From Nilaparvata lugens (lineage: Eukaryota > Arthropoda > Insecta > Hemiptera > Delphacidae): a DNA stretch of 64,000 nucleotides. A model generated the notes under the pieces. The model saw only the letters and a list, made by a program, of their open reading frames with translations, was not told the DNA's origin and did no database searches. The stretch is taken from positions 25,002,070 through 25,066,069 of the forward strand of contig NC_052516.1 of the NCBI RefSeq assembly GCF_014356525.2, in the 5' to 3' direction. Of the stretch, positions 10,187 to 21,129 are shown piece after piece (the first letter of the stretch is position 1; each line of letters starts with the position of its first letter). The position numbers were made by a program, and so were the translations under genes.

Positions 10187-10375
10187 GCTATACTGAAATT
10201 CTCATAGTTTGATTCTAAATCTAGTTTGGATTTATGGATAGGTTTTAAAATTCCTTATGGGAGAAGTGAGTTTGTCTGATTCATGTTGAATATGAGAACA
10301 GATTACAGTATGAAAATAGAAACACAATAAGAGTTATGGAATTTTTTCCTATTTTATCCCAACACAGCTACTAAA

Positions 10376-10683
10376 CTAGTAGCTCTGTGAACAGTAGACC
10401 TCGCGCAGTATTCTCATCCAGGAAGATGAGACTTATGGAAATACAGCAATGGACTGGCTTTTCCACACATCTGTGTAATCACTTGTCAGCTGATTTATGA
10501 TGAATAATTCTATAGTCTGATTTTTACTCCTATATTGGCGTATGAAGGAGGCTCCTTTCTCCTTTTATATTATCCTTGAAATCAAAATTTCCAAAAACCT
10601 TGTATATACGTCGACGCGCAATGAAGAAAGGAACATACCTGTCAAATTTCATGAAAATCTATTACCGCGTTTCGCCGTAATTA
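10376..10683 (-). mobile_element. RepB copy 2, 3'-truncated
   Basis: Reverse orientation: AGTAGCTCTGTGAACAGTAG to CCGCGTTTCGCCGTAA, where the match to RepB stops. Preceded by ACTAGT, the CTAG|T-like end. Confidence 0.8.
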
Positions 10684-10804
10684 CAAACCACAGTCTCCTC
10701 TAATACTGTCCATCAGAGTAAATTCTGTCCTGTCCAGTCGTGTCGGCAAGATATCAGTGTATAAACGACTAACGGGTGTTTGGGTTGTTGTATGGACAAT
10801 GCTC

Positions 10805-10978
10805 AAGGTGCGTACAGATTTACGCGCCGCGAACATGAGCAATTCACTTTTAATCAGCTGACTATTATCTGTATTTTTACAGAAACGGTATAAGATATAG
10901 CCTAGATATAAAAGCTTGGCATCAGCTGATTAAAAGTGAATTGCTAATGTGCGCGGCGCGTAAATCTGTACGCACCTT
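10805..10978. repeat. MITE, family MiteC copy 1
   Basis: Inverted ends AAGGTGCGTACAGATTTACG at the left, and its reverse complement ending GTACGCACCTT at the right. Inner arms contain TTCACTTTTAATCAGCTGA. Other copies: 39139-39305, 48323-48489, 50127-50293, 50508-50671 and a fragment at 38349-38412. About 170 bp, no ORF. Confidence 0.9.
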
Positions 10979-11184
10979 AATAATTTGATGTAAACAGCTA
11001 TGCTGATATCATCTAAAGCTTACCGAGTTGAAAGCAGAGAAAAGTCCATGCTACTTCACGTTATCAATTGCATGCCTCACTGCATGAAATCAATAGTCTA
11101 CTCAACTGCTGTGTTTTCAATAAGTTACATTGAGATATTGAATTGCATTCGTCATTGCATGCAATTTATAATCCAATTGACATC

Positions 11185-11465
11185 TGATTTATGATGAATA
11201 ATTCTAAAGTCTGATTTTTACTCCAATACTGGCGTACGAAGGAGGCTCTATTTCCTTTTATATTATCCTTGAAATGCAAAATTTCCAAAAACCTTGTATA
11301 TACGTCGACGCGAAATCAAAAAAGGAACATACCTGTCAAATTTCATGGAAATCTATCACTGCGTTTCGCCGTAAATGCGGAACATAAATATAAACATATA
11401 GACATGAATCAAGAGAAATGCCAATCCGTCAACTTGAATCTTAGACCTCACTTCGCTCGGTCGAT
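11185..11465 (-). mobile_element. RepB copy 3, truncated
   Basis: Runs from CTGATTTATGATGAATAATTC to TTCGCTCGGTC, lacking the far end that contains the CTACTGTTCACAGAACTA block. Confidence 0.8.
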
Positions 11466-12283
11466 AAAAAATGATACAACACTGAAACAACTTGATACAA
11501 TATTGAAAACATGATAAATACTTGATCCGTAATGAATCATTGATTGATGCATTCATCATCATTAATGTCCATGGAAAAAACATTGCTTTCAAAAAGATAA
11601 CATAGTTTTTGGATTCGATAAGGATAAAAAAATCACCATTTTCTACTCACTCAATCATTGACGTTCAATTTCAAAATCTCTCACCTGTAACATACAGAAA
11701 AAAAACAGTGTAAATTCTTGAAATCTTATCTTTTTGCTCTTAAGTATTTATTTGAACAAAACAGTTGAACAATAAATTTTAGAAAATTCTTCTTCTTATT
11801 AAGCTTGTCCCTACGAACGAGGGCGTACAAGGAGATTATAATCGAACTATTCCATTGCTGCTTCACTGGTCAAGTCAATAATATCGTTGAAGAATCATGA
11901 GCTACTGATAAATAATTTCCGAATTAATTGATGAATTTTCATCGCTCAGGAAGCAAGTCAGTTTCAATTATTAAATGATTTGTTTTTGTTTTAAAATGCG
12001 TTTGAAAATCAGGCCTACACCTTTTAATAACAAGCTTTGTGGCAATGTAACATTCGTTCTCCAAATAATAAATTTCAATTCGATTGGTTTTATTAAGGAA
12101 TAAATTGAGTTCAATTCGTTTATGTATCTCAATAAGTCGTCTGAGATTCTTATTATCTTCATGAATGAATCTCCAGGAGCGTACAGGCTTAAGTGCTGAG
12201 GATTGAGATACCTGCATTTTCCTTTACATAATCAAAATAAGATTATCAGAATGGATATTTCACTTGGTTGATAAGATTGTAAT
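11466..12283. other. unassigned DNA
   Basis: No shared repeat. Overlapping minus frames at 11939-12217 have no recognisable motif; weakly protein-like at best. Confidence 0.3.
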
Positions 12284-12528
12284 AGGGGTATTCACAATGT
12301 TGTTTTCGCGAGCTAAAGTGCCATTTTTGCTAACTCTGGATTGTGAACGCCCCATCTAAAACCAACTGCTATAAGCTAACTGCAATAGCACTACAAGCGG
12401 ATAATTTGTCTAACTCAAAGTTTATAACCTCACTTTTGCTACCAAAAAGAATATGGCAGCCGCTTTAGCAGAGTTAGCAAGAGTTAGCGGAACAGACCTG
12501 CGCTATCTGCTATCTCGTCTGCTAATTT

Positions 12529-13440
12529 TTTACTTTCCTTGCCCTATTACCATAGGTAAAGAAAGTATTGCTTTTCAAAAAAAATTAAGGTACCCTAATT
12601 TCAAGTTTTCTATATGTTTCAAGGTCCCCTGAGTCCTTGATTTTTGGGTGTGTGTGTGTGTGTGTGTGTGTGTGTTGTGTGTGTGTGTGTGTTGTGTGTG
12701 TGTGTATGTGTATATGTCTGTGAACACGATAACTCCATTCCTAATCAGCCGATTGACTTGAAATTTTAAACTTAAGGTCCTTATACCATGAGGATCCGAC
12801 AATAAGAAATTCAATAAAATTGAATTCAAAATGACGGAAAAAATGGCGGATAATTACTAAAAAACCATGTTTTTCACGGTTTTCTCGAAAACGGCTCTAA
12901 CGATTTTCTTCAAATTTATACCAGGGATAGCTATTTATAAGCCCTATCAACTGACATGAGTCTCATTTCTGGGAAAATTGCAGGAGCTCCGTAATATTCT
13001 TCAAAAAAATGGCGGATAATTACTAAAAAACCACGTTTTTCACAATTTTTTCGAAAATAACTTAGTCGATTTTTTTCAAATTCATACCCTGTATAGTTAT
13101 TTATCAGCTCTATCAACTGGCATGAGTCTCCTTTCTGGAAAACTAATGGGGGGTCCACCCCATCCTTGAGAAATGGACTTAGTAACCTCCTTCTCGTGCA
13201 TGAGGTAGGTAGGTAGCGCAGTTCATAAAAAGAACACATAGTCGAGATATTTCATGACTGTGTAGAAAAGCTTTTTTGACTACTTTAAAAAAATGACGAC
13301 TAAGAAAAATCATTAAATTTTACAATATTTACACAAAGGAAAAAGTACTCTGAAAACAATATTATATATACACATATACAGAAGTCTGATCGTAGTTTCA
13401 AATAAGAGCAAGTTGTGTGAGTGTACCACACCAGATTTTT
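12529..13440 (+). mobile_element. RepE copy 1
   Basis: Starts TTTTTACTTTCCTTGCC with the hairpin ACTTTCCTTGCC / GGTAAAGAAAGT and ends GTGTGAGTGTACCACACCAG followed by ATTTTT. The interior has a GT microsatellite, AACACGATAACTCCATTCCT, and AAAATGGCGG-type stretches. Copies at 22724 (partial), 26809, 35922 (minus), 37255, 39372 (minus) and a fragment at 61826. No ORF; class unknown. Confidence 0.85.
12648..12716. repeat. (GT)n microsatellite
   Basis: Interrupted GT/TGTG run inside RepE copy 1; the same position is a CA/GT repeat in other RepE copies, so it is ancestral to the family. Confidence 0.85.
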
Positions 13441-13926
13441 CTAATGTACTACTACAGCATTGAGTTAACACAGACTTAGCAAATAGCTGGAGTTAGCGAA
13501 TAGCTCCACATTGCCAGCTAACTCTGCAACACTGTGAATACCCCTTGTATTTTTCACAGATTACTAGTAGTTCTGTGAACAGTAGACCTCACGCAGTATT
13601 CTCATCCACAAGTACCTGATTGAAACTATAGACCTTATGGGAATACAGCAATAGACTGGCTTCTCCACACATCTGTGTAATCACTTGTCAGCTGATTTAT
13701 GATGAATAATTTTATAGTCCAATTTTCACTCCAATATTGTCGTATGAAGGAGGCTCCTTTATCCATTATATTATCTTTGAAATGCAAAATTCCCAAAAAC
13801 CATGTATATACGTCGACGCGCTATTAAAAAAGGAACATACCTGTCTAATTTCATGAAAATCTATTACAGCGTTTCGTCGTAAATGCGCAACTTGAAAGCA
13901 TATACACATATATAAACATTTGAACA

Positions 13927-14660
13927 CTAGCCGTCAGGCTCACTTCGCTCGCCATATCCGTCTAGGCTACTACAATCAGAGCTATTCCTGGGAATATTAT
14001 ATTACTAGCCGTAAGGCTCGCTTCGCTCGCCATATCCGTTCAGCCGGATAGTTAGTCTGGACCCCCGACTGGATCGTCCAAGAATGAGGTCATTTTTCAT
14101 TTGAGCATTTTTATCATATGTTAGGACGATCCAGTAGGGGGTTTAGACTAAACGTCCGGCTGAACGGATATGGCGAGCGAAGCGAGCATTACGGCTAGTA
14201 ATATAATATTCCCAGGAATAGCTCTGATTGAAGTAGCAGTGCCCAATCAATTTTTCCGCGATAAATGCATTTCAATCTTCAACTTGGTGCCAACCTAACA
14301 AAGTCAACTCAACTTAATGCCAACCTGACAAAATTTTTAATTTAGTCACCAGAACAACTGTTTCGAAGAGGTACTCTCTCTAGATTATAGTTCTATATTA
14401 ACATACATGGTATGGACATTTTTCAATTATAATTAAGAGAATAAGAAGAATATACATGCTAAAAGACGAACCCTTAAAAACCACCCTCAGAGTTAAAATA
14501 TTGCCAAAAGATTTCTTAGTGCGCATCTAAAGGGCCAACTGAACCTACCTACCAAATTTGAACGTTTTTGGTCCGGTAGATTTTTAGTTCTGCGAGTGAG
14601 TGAGTCAGTCAGTCAGTCAGTCAGTCAGTGAGTGAGTGCCATTTCGCTTTTATATCTATA
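13927..14660 (-). mobile_element. HelA Helitron-like element copy 1
   Basis: Read on the minus strand: near the 5' end AAAAGCGAAATGGCACTCAC, a CTGACTGACTGA run, ACGTTCAAATTTGGTAGGT, and a 3' end GCGAGCCTGACGGCTAGT (CTAG|T). The 3' part is palindromic (13970-14240), carrying a second, inverted CTAG end. Non-autonomous, no Rep/helicase ORF. Inserted inside RepB. Confidence 0.8.
13970..14240. repeat. large palindrome at the HelA 3' end
   Basis: Arms of about 120 bp: CAGAGCTATTCCTGGGAATA then ACTAGCCGTAAGGCTCGC on the left are mirrored by GCGAGCATTACGGCTAGT then TATTCCCAGGAATAGCTCTG on the right. The loop lies around 14095-14125. Confidence 0.85.
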
Positions 14661-14745
14661 AATTCAAACATTTGAACATTTGAACATCAAGAGAAATGCC
14701 AAACCGTCGACTTGAATCTTAGACCTCACTTCGCGCGGTCAATAA

Positions 14746-15410
14746 AGAGTATAGGAGGTAATCAGTCTTCTAATATTATCGGCTGTACTACTGTATTATC
14801 AGGAGAGAATAATACTATCATCATACTTGTAATAGTAGTCATAATTGTTATCATAGTAGTGATATACTGTATCATGATAATATTTGCAATATTATCACCT
14901 CATTATTTACACTGTTATCAACCCCTATAATATCTCCAGGACATTGTAGGCTACACCAATCACCCTGTCATTCTACACCGTAATATTTCTACTTTGAAAC
15001 AAAAATACACTTCGCTATTAATCATCCTGCTTCAAATGATCCACTACATCGTTCTTTCCTTCTTCTCCTTCTCCTTCCTTGTCTTCTTCTTCACGACCTT
15101 TTCTTTATAACCTCCAACCCTTGCCCTATATCAGCAATCATCTCTAAATCTCCCTTAAGACATTTTACCTCATCATTTTTCCCTCAACCCCACAACATCA
15201 GAGTTTCTCAGGACCTTCCTTTCACACTAGATGGATTCTTTGTCCCTCCTTCTTTCTCTTTCGTTCGCCTATATCCTCATCCTTCTTGCTCTTTTGTAAT
15301 CCGGGCATTCATCCTACCCACCTAACTCTCATTTAATAACTTACAACCTTCCTACGTTATTATTAGTACCCTGTCATCCCGGCTGTAACAACTCATCTTC
15401 TTTAACCTTC
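14746..15410. other. unassigned DNA grading into pyrimidine-rich sequence
   Basis: Short ATA/ATC-rich stretch (14800-14910), then increasingly CT-rich. No gene signal. Confidence 0.4.
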
Positions 15411-15815
15411 TTCTTATCCTTCTTCCTAATCTCCTTCTTCTTTCCCTTTTTCTTCTTCTTCTTCTTGCTATTATTTTCCTTGTTCTTCTCCTTGTTCATC
15501 TTCTCCTACCTCCTACTTCTTCTTGTTCTTCTTGTTCTTGTTCTTGTTCTGTTCTTCTTCTTCTTCTTTCTCTTCTCTTTCCTCTTCTTCTCTTCTTCTT
15601 CTCCTTCTCCTCCTACTTCTTCTTCTTCTTGTTTTTCTTCCTCTAGTTATCCTTATTTTTCTTTTGCTCCTCCTTCTTCCTGTTTTCTACTTCTTCCCCT
15701 ACTTTTACTTCTCATTCTTGTTTATCTCATCCTTTTTCCTCTCCTACTTCTTATTCCTCTTGTTTTTCTTCTCTTGTTTCCCTTTTTTTCTCGTTCTCGT
15801 TCATTATTGTCCTCT
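15410..15815 (+). repeat. CTT/TTC-rich tract
   Basis: Degenerate TTCTTC/CTCCTT sequence. The 121- and 153-codon open frames are Leu/Phe/Ser homopolymer-like and are by-products of the repeat. Confidence 0.85.
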
Positions 15816-16226
15816 CACCACCTATTTTGAGACTGTTCTTAGATATTTTCAATGTTTCAAAAGCAATTCTCCTCCCTGTAATATTCACTCCCTAGTAAAT
15901 TCTCTGGCGTTTCTTGTATGTACCAGCATACAGCTCTATCTTTCTTTTACCTTGTTAACTAATTGTTTGTTGGATTGTTCATAGAAATATGATGAGCTTC
16001 CAAAATATCTAATTCCAATTATCGAGAAATAATAAAATATCTACAGGACAAATATGATAAGCGCATTGCATCAATTATATCGGTTTGATTTTCCCTAATT
16101 TCCATGTTTCATTGTTGCACGGTTTTTTCAGTAGCTTATTTCAAATTAAATTCTATGAAGGTGTTTAACTGTTCATTGTATTACATGAATGATATACTGT
16201 ATTGAATAAATTGACATCTTATCTTA

Positions 16227-17040
16227 TCTATATAATATATGAAAGCGAAATGGCACTCACTCACTGACTGAATGACTGACTGACTCACTCACTCGCAGAA
16301 CTAAAAATCTACCGGACCAAAAACGTTCAAATTTGGTAGGTATGTTCAGTTGTCCTTTTAGAGGCGCACTAAGAACGGATTTGAAAAAAATTCCAAAGAT
16401 ACGCCCAAAATCTGCGTTTTTCTAGCGGTTTTTAGGGTTTTCTCAGCTTTATCGAGAACAAATCAAAAAGAAAATGTTCAAATTTAGTACAGAAGCTCAG
16501 CTAGGGTGTAATAATTTTGTAATAGAAGGTATTTGCAATAACATCAAAGATACGCCCATAATAAGTGATTTTTTTTTTTTTTGCTTTTTCTCAGATCTAT
16601 CGAGAACAAATGAACCGAGATTGTTCAAATTTAGTACAGAAGCTAAGCTAGGGTGTTATAATGTTGTTTTAGAAGGAATTTGAAATAACGCCAAAGATAC
16701 ACCCAAAATTAGCGGTTTTTTGCGTTTTCTCAGTTATTTCATCAAGTAATAGACAGAAAATTTTCAAATTTGGTACAGTGGTTGAGCTAGGGTCTAAACA
16801 TTTCTTGATGAGGTGACTTTAATATTTCATCAAAAATACGCCCATAATCAGCGTTTTTCCAACGTTTTTCTGCGTTTTCTCAGTACTTTGACTTTCTGAT
16901 GAAATGAAGCATGCTCAAATGAAAAATGCAGGGGAGCGAAGCGAGCCCGCTGATCTCATTTTAGAACAATCCAGTCAGGGGTCCAGGGGGCGGAGCCCCC
17001 TGGCTAGACGAATAGGGCGAGTGAAGCGAGCCTGACAACT
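16227..17040 (+). mobile_element. HelA Helitron-like element copy 2
   Basis: 5' end TCTATATAATATATGAAAGC, then CGAAATGGCACTCACTCACT. The 3' part has a hairpin (CCAGGGGGC paired with GCCCCCTGG) followed by GTGAAGCGAGCCTGACAACT; the usual CTAG has decayed. The interior (16380-16900) holds three to four diverged units of about 150 bp, each with GTTCAAATTTAGTACAGAAG. No protein. Confidence 0.8.
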
Positions 17041-17099
17041 GATCTTATATTTTGGGAAAGGAAAGATCGTTTCTATATTAACAAAAATTTACTTATTTA

Positions 17100-17378
17100 T
17101 ATCCCGTCTTTTTCATTCTTCTCCCTCATCTTTCTTCTCCCCATTTTTCACTCCTAATAACTTGGTTATCATCTTCTCTAGTCCTCGTTACTCTGACCTC
17201 TCCTTATGCCTTATACAACTCTACTTTCTCTTCACCATCTTGTACTTCTCTCTTTTTCTGATTCTTTTTCTTCTCTGTTCCTTCACTTCCTCATCTTCCA
17301 GTCCCAATATCCTAGTTCTCATCATCTCCAGTTTTTATCCTTGCTATCCTGTGTATTTTCCTTATCCCTTATCTACTA
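17100..17378 (+). repeat. CT-rich tract
   Basis: Pyrimidine-rich low complexity upstream of a same-strand RetD copy; the open frames here are Leu/Ser/Phe-rich by-products. Confidence 0.7.
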
Positions 17379-17668
17379 TTTGGTAGAGAGTTAGTGGGAA
17401 GGATACTTCGAATATTCTTTCCAAAGAATGGACATTAATATGTCCAAAGCTCCGCCAATTTATGTAGATGCATAACAATATTATCTATTTTATCTATTTT
17501 TATTACAAAATGCTTTTTTTCATATGATGTACAGCTCAATAATTATTTTCTTAGTCTATATCATGTAAATTCATCCATAATTTTGCTGTATTGTAAGCTA
17601 TTGTATATAAGTGTATAAGCCAGTATATATTGTAATCTACATAAATAAAGTACTCAATCAATCAATCT
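17379..17668 (+). mobile_element. RetD subfamily 1 copy
   Basis: TTGGTAGAGAGTTAGTGGG at the 5' boundary; ends CTACATAAATAAAGTACTC plus ATCA repeats. Sits between two CT-rich stretches. Confidence 0.85.
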
Positions 17669-17773
17669 AACTCCACTTCCTCTTTACCTTCATGTTTTTC
17701 TCCCTTCCATCATTATTCTCTTTCATCTTTCTTTCCCTCTCCTCCTTCTCATCTTCCAGTTCTAATATCTCAG

Positions 17774-17985
17774 TTGTCGTCATCTCCAACCCAGTGGCAG
17801 GTATATTTTGCTCACCTTAACCCATCTTGCGTATTATATCTGTCGCCGTGTAAAAGGGGAGACTCCGTGACTCGAATTTCAAATTTGGCGGCCATCTTAG
17901 ACTCTGTTGTTAATAATATGTTGCTTGACACGCTCGCTTGGCTCTCCTTTCAACTTTCATGTCCTCACTTCTTCGTCATTATCAT
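17774..17985 (+). other. GC-richer patch with an open frame, identity unknown
   Basis: The frame includes QWQVYFAHLNPSCVLYLSPC and continues with RISNLAAILDSVVNNM before running into the 84-bp repeat. It stands out from the CT-rich surroundings and looks weakly protein-like, but no splice context or family is recognisable. It may be a dispersed repeat. Confidence 0.2.
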
Positions 17986-18237
17986 TGCTGTCTTCACCTG
18001 GATATAGACCTACTGCTAACTTTATCATGAATCCTCCTTCCTTTTTCTCAGATCACTTACTCTCGTTTCTGCTGTCTTCACCTGGATATAGACCTACTGC
18101 TAACTTTATCATGAATCCTCCTTCCTTTTTCTCAGATCACTTACTCTCGTTTCTGCTGTCTTCACCTGGATATAGACCTACTGCTAACTTTATCATGAAT
18201 CCTCCTTCCTTTTTCTCAGATCACTTACTCTCGTTTC
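17986..18237 (+). repeat. 84-bp tandem repeat, 3 copies
   Basis: TCTTCACCTGGATATAGACC occurs at 17991, 18075 and 18159: an exact 84-bp period, and the three units look identical. The period is a multiple of three, so one frame stays open (a 28-residue block repeated); this is not evidence of coding. Confidence 0.95.
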
Positions 18238-19150
18238 CTCTTTTTCCATGACTTCTTTTTCCTCCCAGGTCACTTTTCTACCTCTTTCCCTTTTATGAAA
18301 ATGTTCTCCTCTTACTTCATGACACTTCTTCCTTCTTCCTCTTTTTTTACGACAATTTTCTCTTCTTCCTCTTTTTTTCATGAGACTTTTCTCCCCTTCC
18401 TCTTATTCGTTCATGGCAATTTTCTCTCTCAATTCTCTTCCACATGACACTTCTCCTCTTCCTCTTTTTCGTTCATGGCAATTTTCTCCTCTCAATTCTC
18501 TTCTACATGCACTTTTCCTCATTCTCTTTTTCTTTCTTGGCTATTTTCTCCTCTCACTCTCCTTCATGACACTTTTCTCTTTATCCTCTTTTTTCATGAC
18601 AATTTTCTTCTCTCAATTCTCTTCTACATGACACTTTTCCTCTTCCTCTTTTTCTTCATGACAATTTATCCTCACCCTTCTCTTTATCCTTAACCCTTAC
18701 TCTTCTTCCATGACACTTCTATCCCCTTCCTCTTTTCTCATGAAAATTTATCTTCTCACTCTTCTTCATGACACTTCCGTCTTCTTCCTCTTTCTTTCCA
18801 TGGCAATTATCTTTTCTTCCTGTTTTTCAGGTTTCTTCTCTCCTTTTCTTTCTTTTTCTCGATAATTTTCTCCTCTTACTCTCCTCCATGACACTTCTCT
18901 GTCCTCTCTCTTTCTTTCCATGGCAACTTTCTTCTCTTACTCTTTTTCTGGTTCCTTCTCTCCTTTTCCTCTTTTTTTTGGCAATTTTCTTCTCTCACCG
19001 TTTCATCATGAAACTCCTCTTCTATTCCTCTTTTCTTCATGCAATTTTTTTTTCACTCTTCTCCCATGACACTTCTCTCCTTTCCCTCTCATTTCTAGCC
19101 ACTTTCTTCCATCCTTCTTCTCTCTAGGTCACTTCTCTTCCTCCCTCCCA
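18238..19150 (+). repeat. 900-bp pyrimidine-rich tract with CATGACACTT motif
   Basis: CT-rich sequence with a recurring phrase near TTCATGACA(C/A)TTTTCTCC every few tens of bases, for example around 18320, 18380, 18590, 18650 and 18885. All long open frames here arise from it. Confidence 0.8.
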
Positions 19151-19237
19151 TTTTTCAGATATTTTTCTCACCTTGACGTCTTGCTCAGAATTGTAACTCA
19201 CTATAGAATATCTACAGTTTCATCAGAGTTTCTCCTA

Positions 19238-20190
19238 GAATAAGGTCCACGTTATAATGGCAGTGGAGAAAGATAGAAGAACAACGTTGCCGATCCTCTG
19301 TTTTGTTAATGTCTTCTATAGACGGTAGCTGATACAGGTTTATTGATGTAATATTAACTGTTTATTCTCGTTTAAAATGATCAATTATATTATCTATCAA
19401 GCTAGGCATTATATTTTTCGCCACACTGCACAGAAAGCAGCTGTTTTCCAGTCCCTACGTGGATCTGAAAGACATTCTTTGCAGACGACTCTCGTCTGAC
19501 GTCAGAACGGAAAGAGTACCCTCTCCAGCCGCTAACATGGTACTAAGAAAGGTGATCAGAAAACAGCTGATCAAAAAGCTTTTCATTATTTGTGTTCATT
19601 ATTCAATAATTAAAACATTCATAATAATAATATCATCTTATTGTCATTTGAAAGAATAAAAAAGTATAAACTCAACCTCCCACATAATTGAACATCATCT
19701 TTTAGGTTATTTAGACAAATCAGAATGAAAAATAAAAATACTTGGACAATTTCCTGATATTCAGATTACCTCAGATTTGCTAGAGCTATCACCTTCTTCT
19801 TCTGCTTTCGGAAGTGCTTAGTAAACAACTATTCTCATATATATATTGTTTACTTTTGTGTGTGGCGAAAAATAGCGTTCGTACCACAATCTCAATCTTT
19901 TCTAGTTCTCGGCCTACGGCCTCGGACTTGAAAACCGATTTTGAGCCGGAAAAATCCCATTTTCTGCTCTAGGTGCTAAATATACTATTTCAATAATTTT
20001 GTGATGAATTTTCATAATACGGATGAAATATTTCGTTTATGTATCATTAATTCTACATTGTTGAAAGACAATCTGTGCAACAGAGCTCAGCAAGAAAGAG
20101 ATAGCGCTATCCGCTTTGTTGAATGATAGACAAGGATAGCAATACCATTGCTAATCAAACACTGCTATTATAACGTGGACCTCACTATAT
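19238..20190. repeat. MiteG copy 2, split by RepH
   Basis: Left end AAGGTCCACGTTATAATGGC, right end TATAACGTGGACCTCACTAT. Interior blocks match MiteG copy 1 (GACGGTAGCTGATACAGGTT; GATAGCGCTATCCGC) on either side of an inserted RepH (19411-19990). Confidence 0.85.
19411..19990 (+). mobile_element. RepH copy 1
   Basis: Starts ATATTTTTCGCCACACTGCA, then ACTCTCGTCTGACGTCAGAA; the distal part has TCGGCCTACGGCCTCGGACT and ends near GGTGCTAAATATACTATT. Other copies are 38467-39070 (minus) and 44963-45549. Ends are weakly inverted (TATTTTTCGCCACA against TATATTTCGCACC). An internal GTGTGGCGAAAAAT mirrors the left end. Confidence 0.8.
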
Positions 20191-20205
20191 ATATAGAGAG
20201 AATGA

Positions 20206-20505
20206 TTATCCATCTCCACCTACTATTAAAATATGGAAGAGGATCAGAAGAAGATATATTTTGTCTCTTTTTTCCGATCCCCTATGATGCATGATAATAG
20301 GGAGTTGTATTTCACTTTCTGGGACCCATTCAGGTCTCTTTCTAGCTAGCACTTTGGGAACTAATAGGATATTAGTTTCTCTCTCTTGGAGCAAATTGAC
20401 TGAAGTGGGTGTAGAGCTTATTATAGTGGCAAAAGTGGGTTCATTATTCAATATTTCATCGTCATTATTAATTCTTTTCACTCTTTCTATTTCTTTTCCC
20501 TTCAT
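20206..20505 (-). other. orphan open frame, possible exon remnant
   Basis: A minus-strand frame of about 99 codons lies between MiteG copy 2 and a RetD copy. Its middle (PTFATIISSTPTSVNLL, then ARKRPEWVPESEIQLP) has a mixed, protein-like composition, unlike the low-complexity frames elsewhere. No domain is recognised; no convincing splice sites; the plus strand is also open over part of it. It could be a host exon cut by transposons or chance. Confidence 0.2.
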
Positions 20506-20536
20506 TATCTTATCGTTCTTCCACGTTCTCGATCTT

Positions 20537-20823
20537 TTGGTAGAGAGTTAGTGGGGAGGATATTTTTAATATTCTTTCCGAAGAATGGACATTGATATGT
20601 CCAAAGCTCCGCCAATTTATGTAGATGCATAACAATTTAATTATTATCTATAGTTATTACATTACAAATTGCTTTTTCATATCATATACAGTTCAATAAT
20701 TATTTTCTTAGTCTATGTTATGTAAATTCATCTATAATTTTGCTGTATTGTAAGCTATTGTATATAAGTGTATAAACCAGTATATATTGTAATCTACATA
20801 AACAAAGTACTCAATCAATCAAA
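20537..20823 (+). mobile_element. RetD subfamily 1 copy
   Basis: Same 5' boundary (TTGGTAGAGAGTTAGTGGG) and 3' end (AAAGTACTCAATCAATCAA). The 5' flank is pyrimidine-rich (TTTCTATTTCTTTTCCC). Confidence 0.85.
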
Positions 20824-20873
20824 CTGCTTCCGTCTATTGATCAACGTTAACGTACTTCAATTAACTAGACAGT

Positions 20874-21129
20874 AATAATAATAATATCGAGTGACCTGGC
20901 TGGCTCAGATCTGGAGTAAGAGTTTTCAGGTCGCAACTGATCAATTTCAGGGCCTCTGACATGACCTAACGACTGTTTTTTAGGCAGCCGGGGCCGACCG
21001 CTTAACGTGTCCATCCGAAACACTGGAGTGGCCCGAGATAATCTTGAGATATCTTGCCCGGGCCGGGATTTGAACCCGGGCCTCTGAATCTTAAAGCCAG
21101 CATCTGATCCACTCGACTACGGCCACTCC
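20874..21129 (-). repeat. tRNA-derived SINE with target duplication
   Basis: On the minus strand: tRNA-like head with GTCGAGTGGATCAGATGC (A-box region) and GGGTTCAAATCCCGGCCC (B box), then a body through TTCGGATGGACACGTTAAGC and CCTGAGCCAGCC-type sequence, and an ATT-repeat tail. Flanks TAACTAGACAGT (20862-20873) and AAACAAGACAGT (21130-21141) match at 10 of 12 positions and fit a target-site duplication. A second copy is at 63419-63655. Confidence 0.85.

Larger units (their letters stand above)
12284..13545. mobile_element. hAT-like non-autonomous element (hAT-F), split by RepE
   Basis: Left end AGGGGTATTCACAATGTTG and right end reading, on the other strand, AAGGGGTATTCACAGTGTTG. Both arms carry GCTAACTCTG-type repeats. 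Flanks TTGTAAT and TTGTATT are compatible with a diverged target duplication. CAAGGGG-like ends fit hAT elements, but with no transposase visible this is by terminus only. RepE copy 1 (about 12529-13440) interrupts it, so hAT-F is the older insertion. Confidence 0.7.
13565..14745 (-). mobile_element. RepB copy 4, split by HelA copy 1
   Basis: RepB sequence runs 13565-13926 (CTGTGAACAGTAGACCTCAC to ATAAACATTTGAACA) and resumes at 14661-14745 (AAATGCCAAACCGTCGACTT to CTCACTTCGCGCGGTC). The gap is filled exactly by a HelA element. Joined, the two parts give a full RepB copy. Confidence 0.8.

Noticed and set aside
18193..19127. Several 62-119-codon frames, possibly a secreted Phe/Ser/Leu-rich protein
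   Set aside because: Pyrimidine-rich low complexity with a recurring CATGACACTT phrase; frames overlap on the same stretch.
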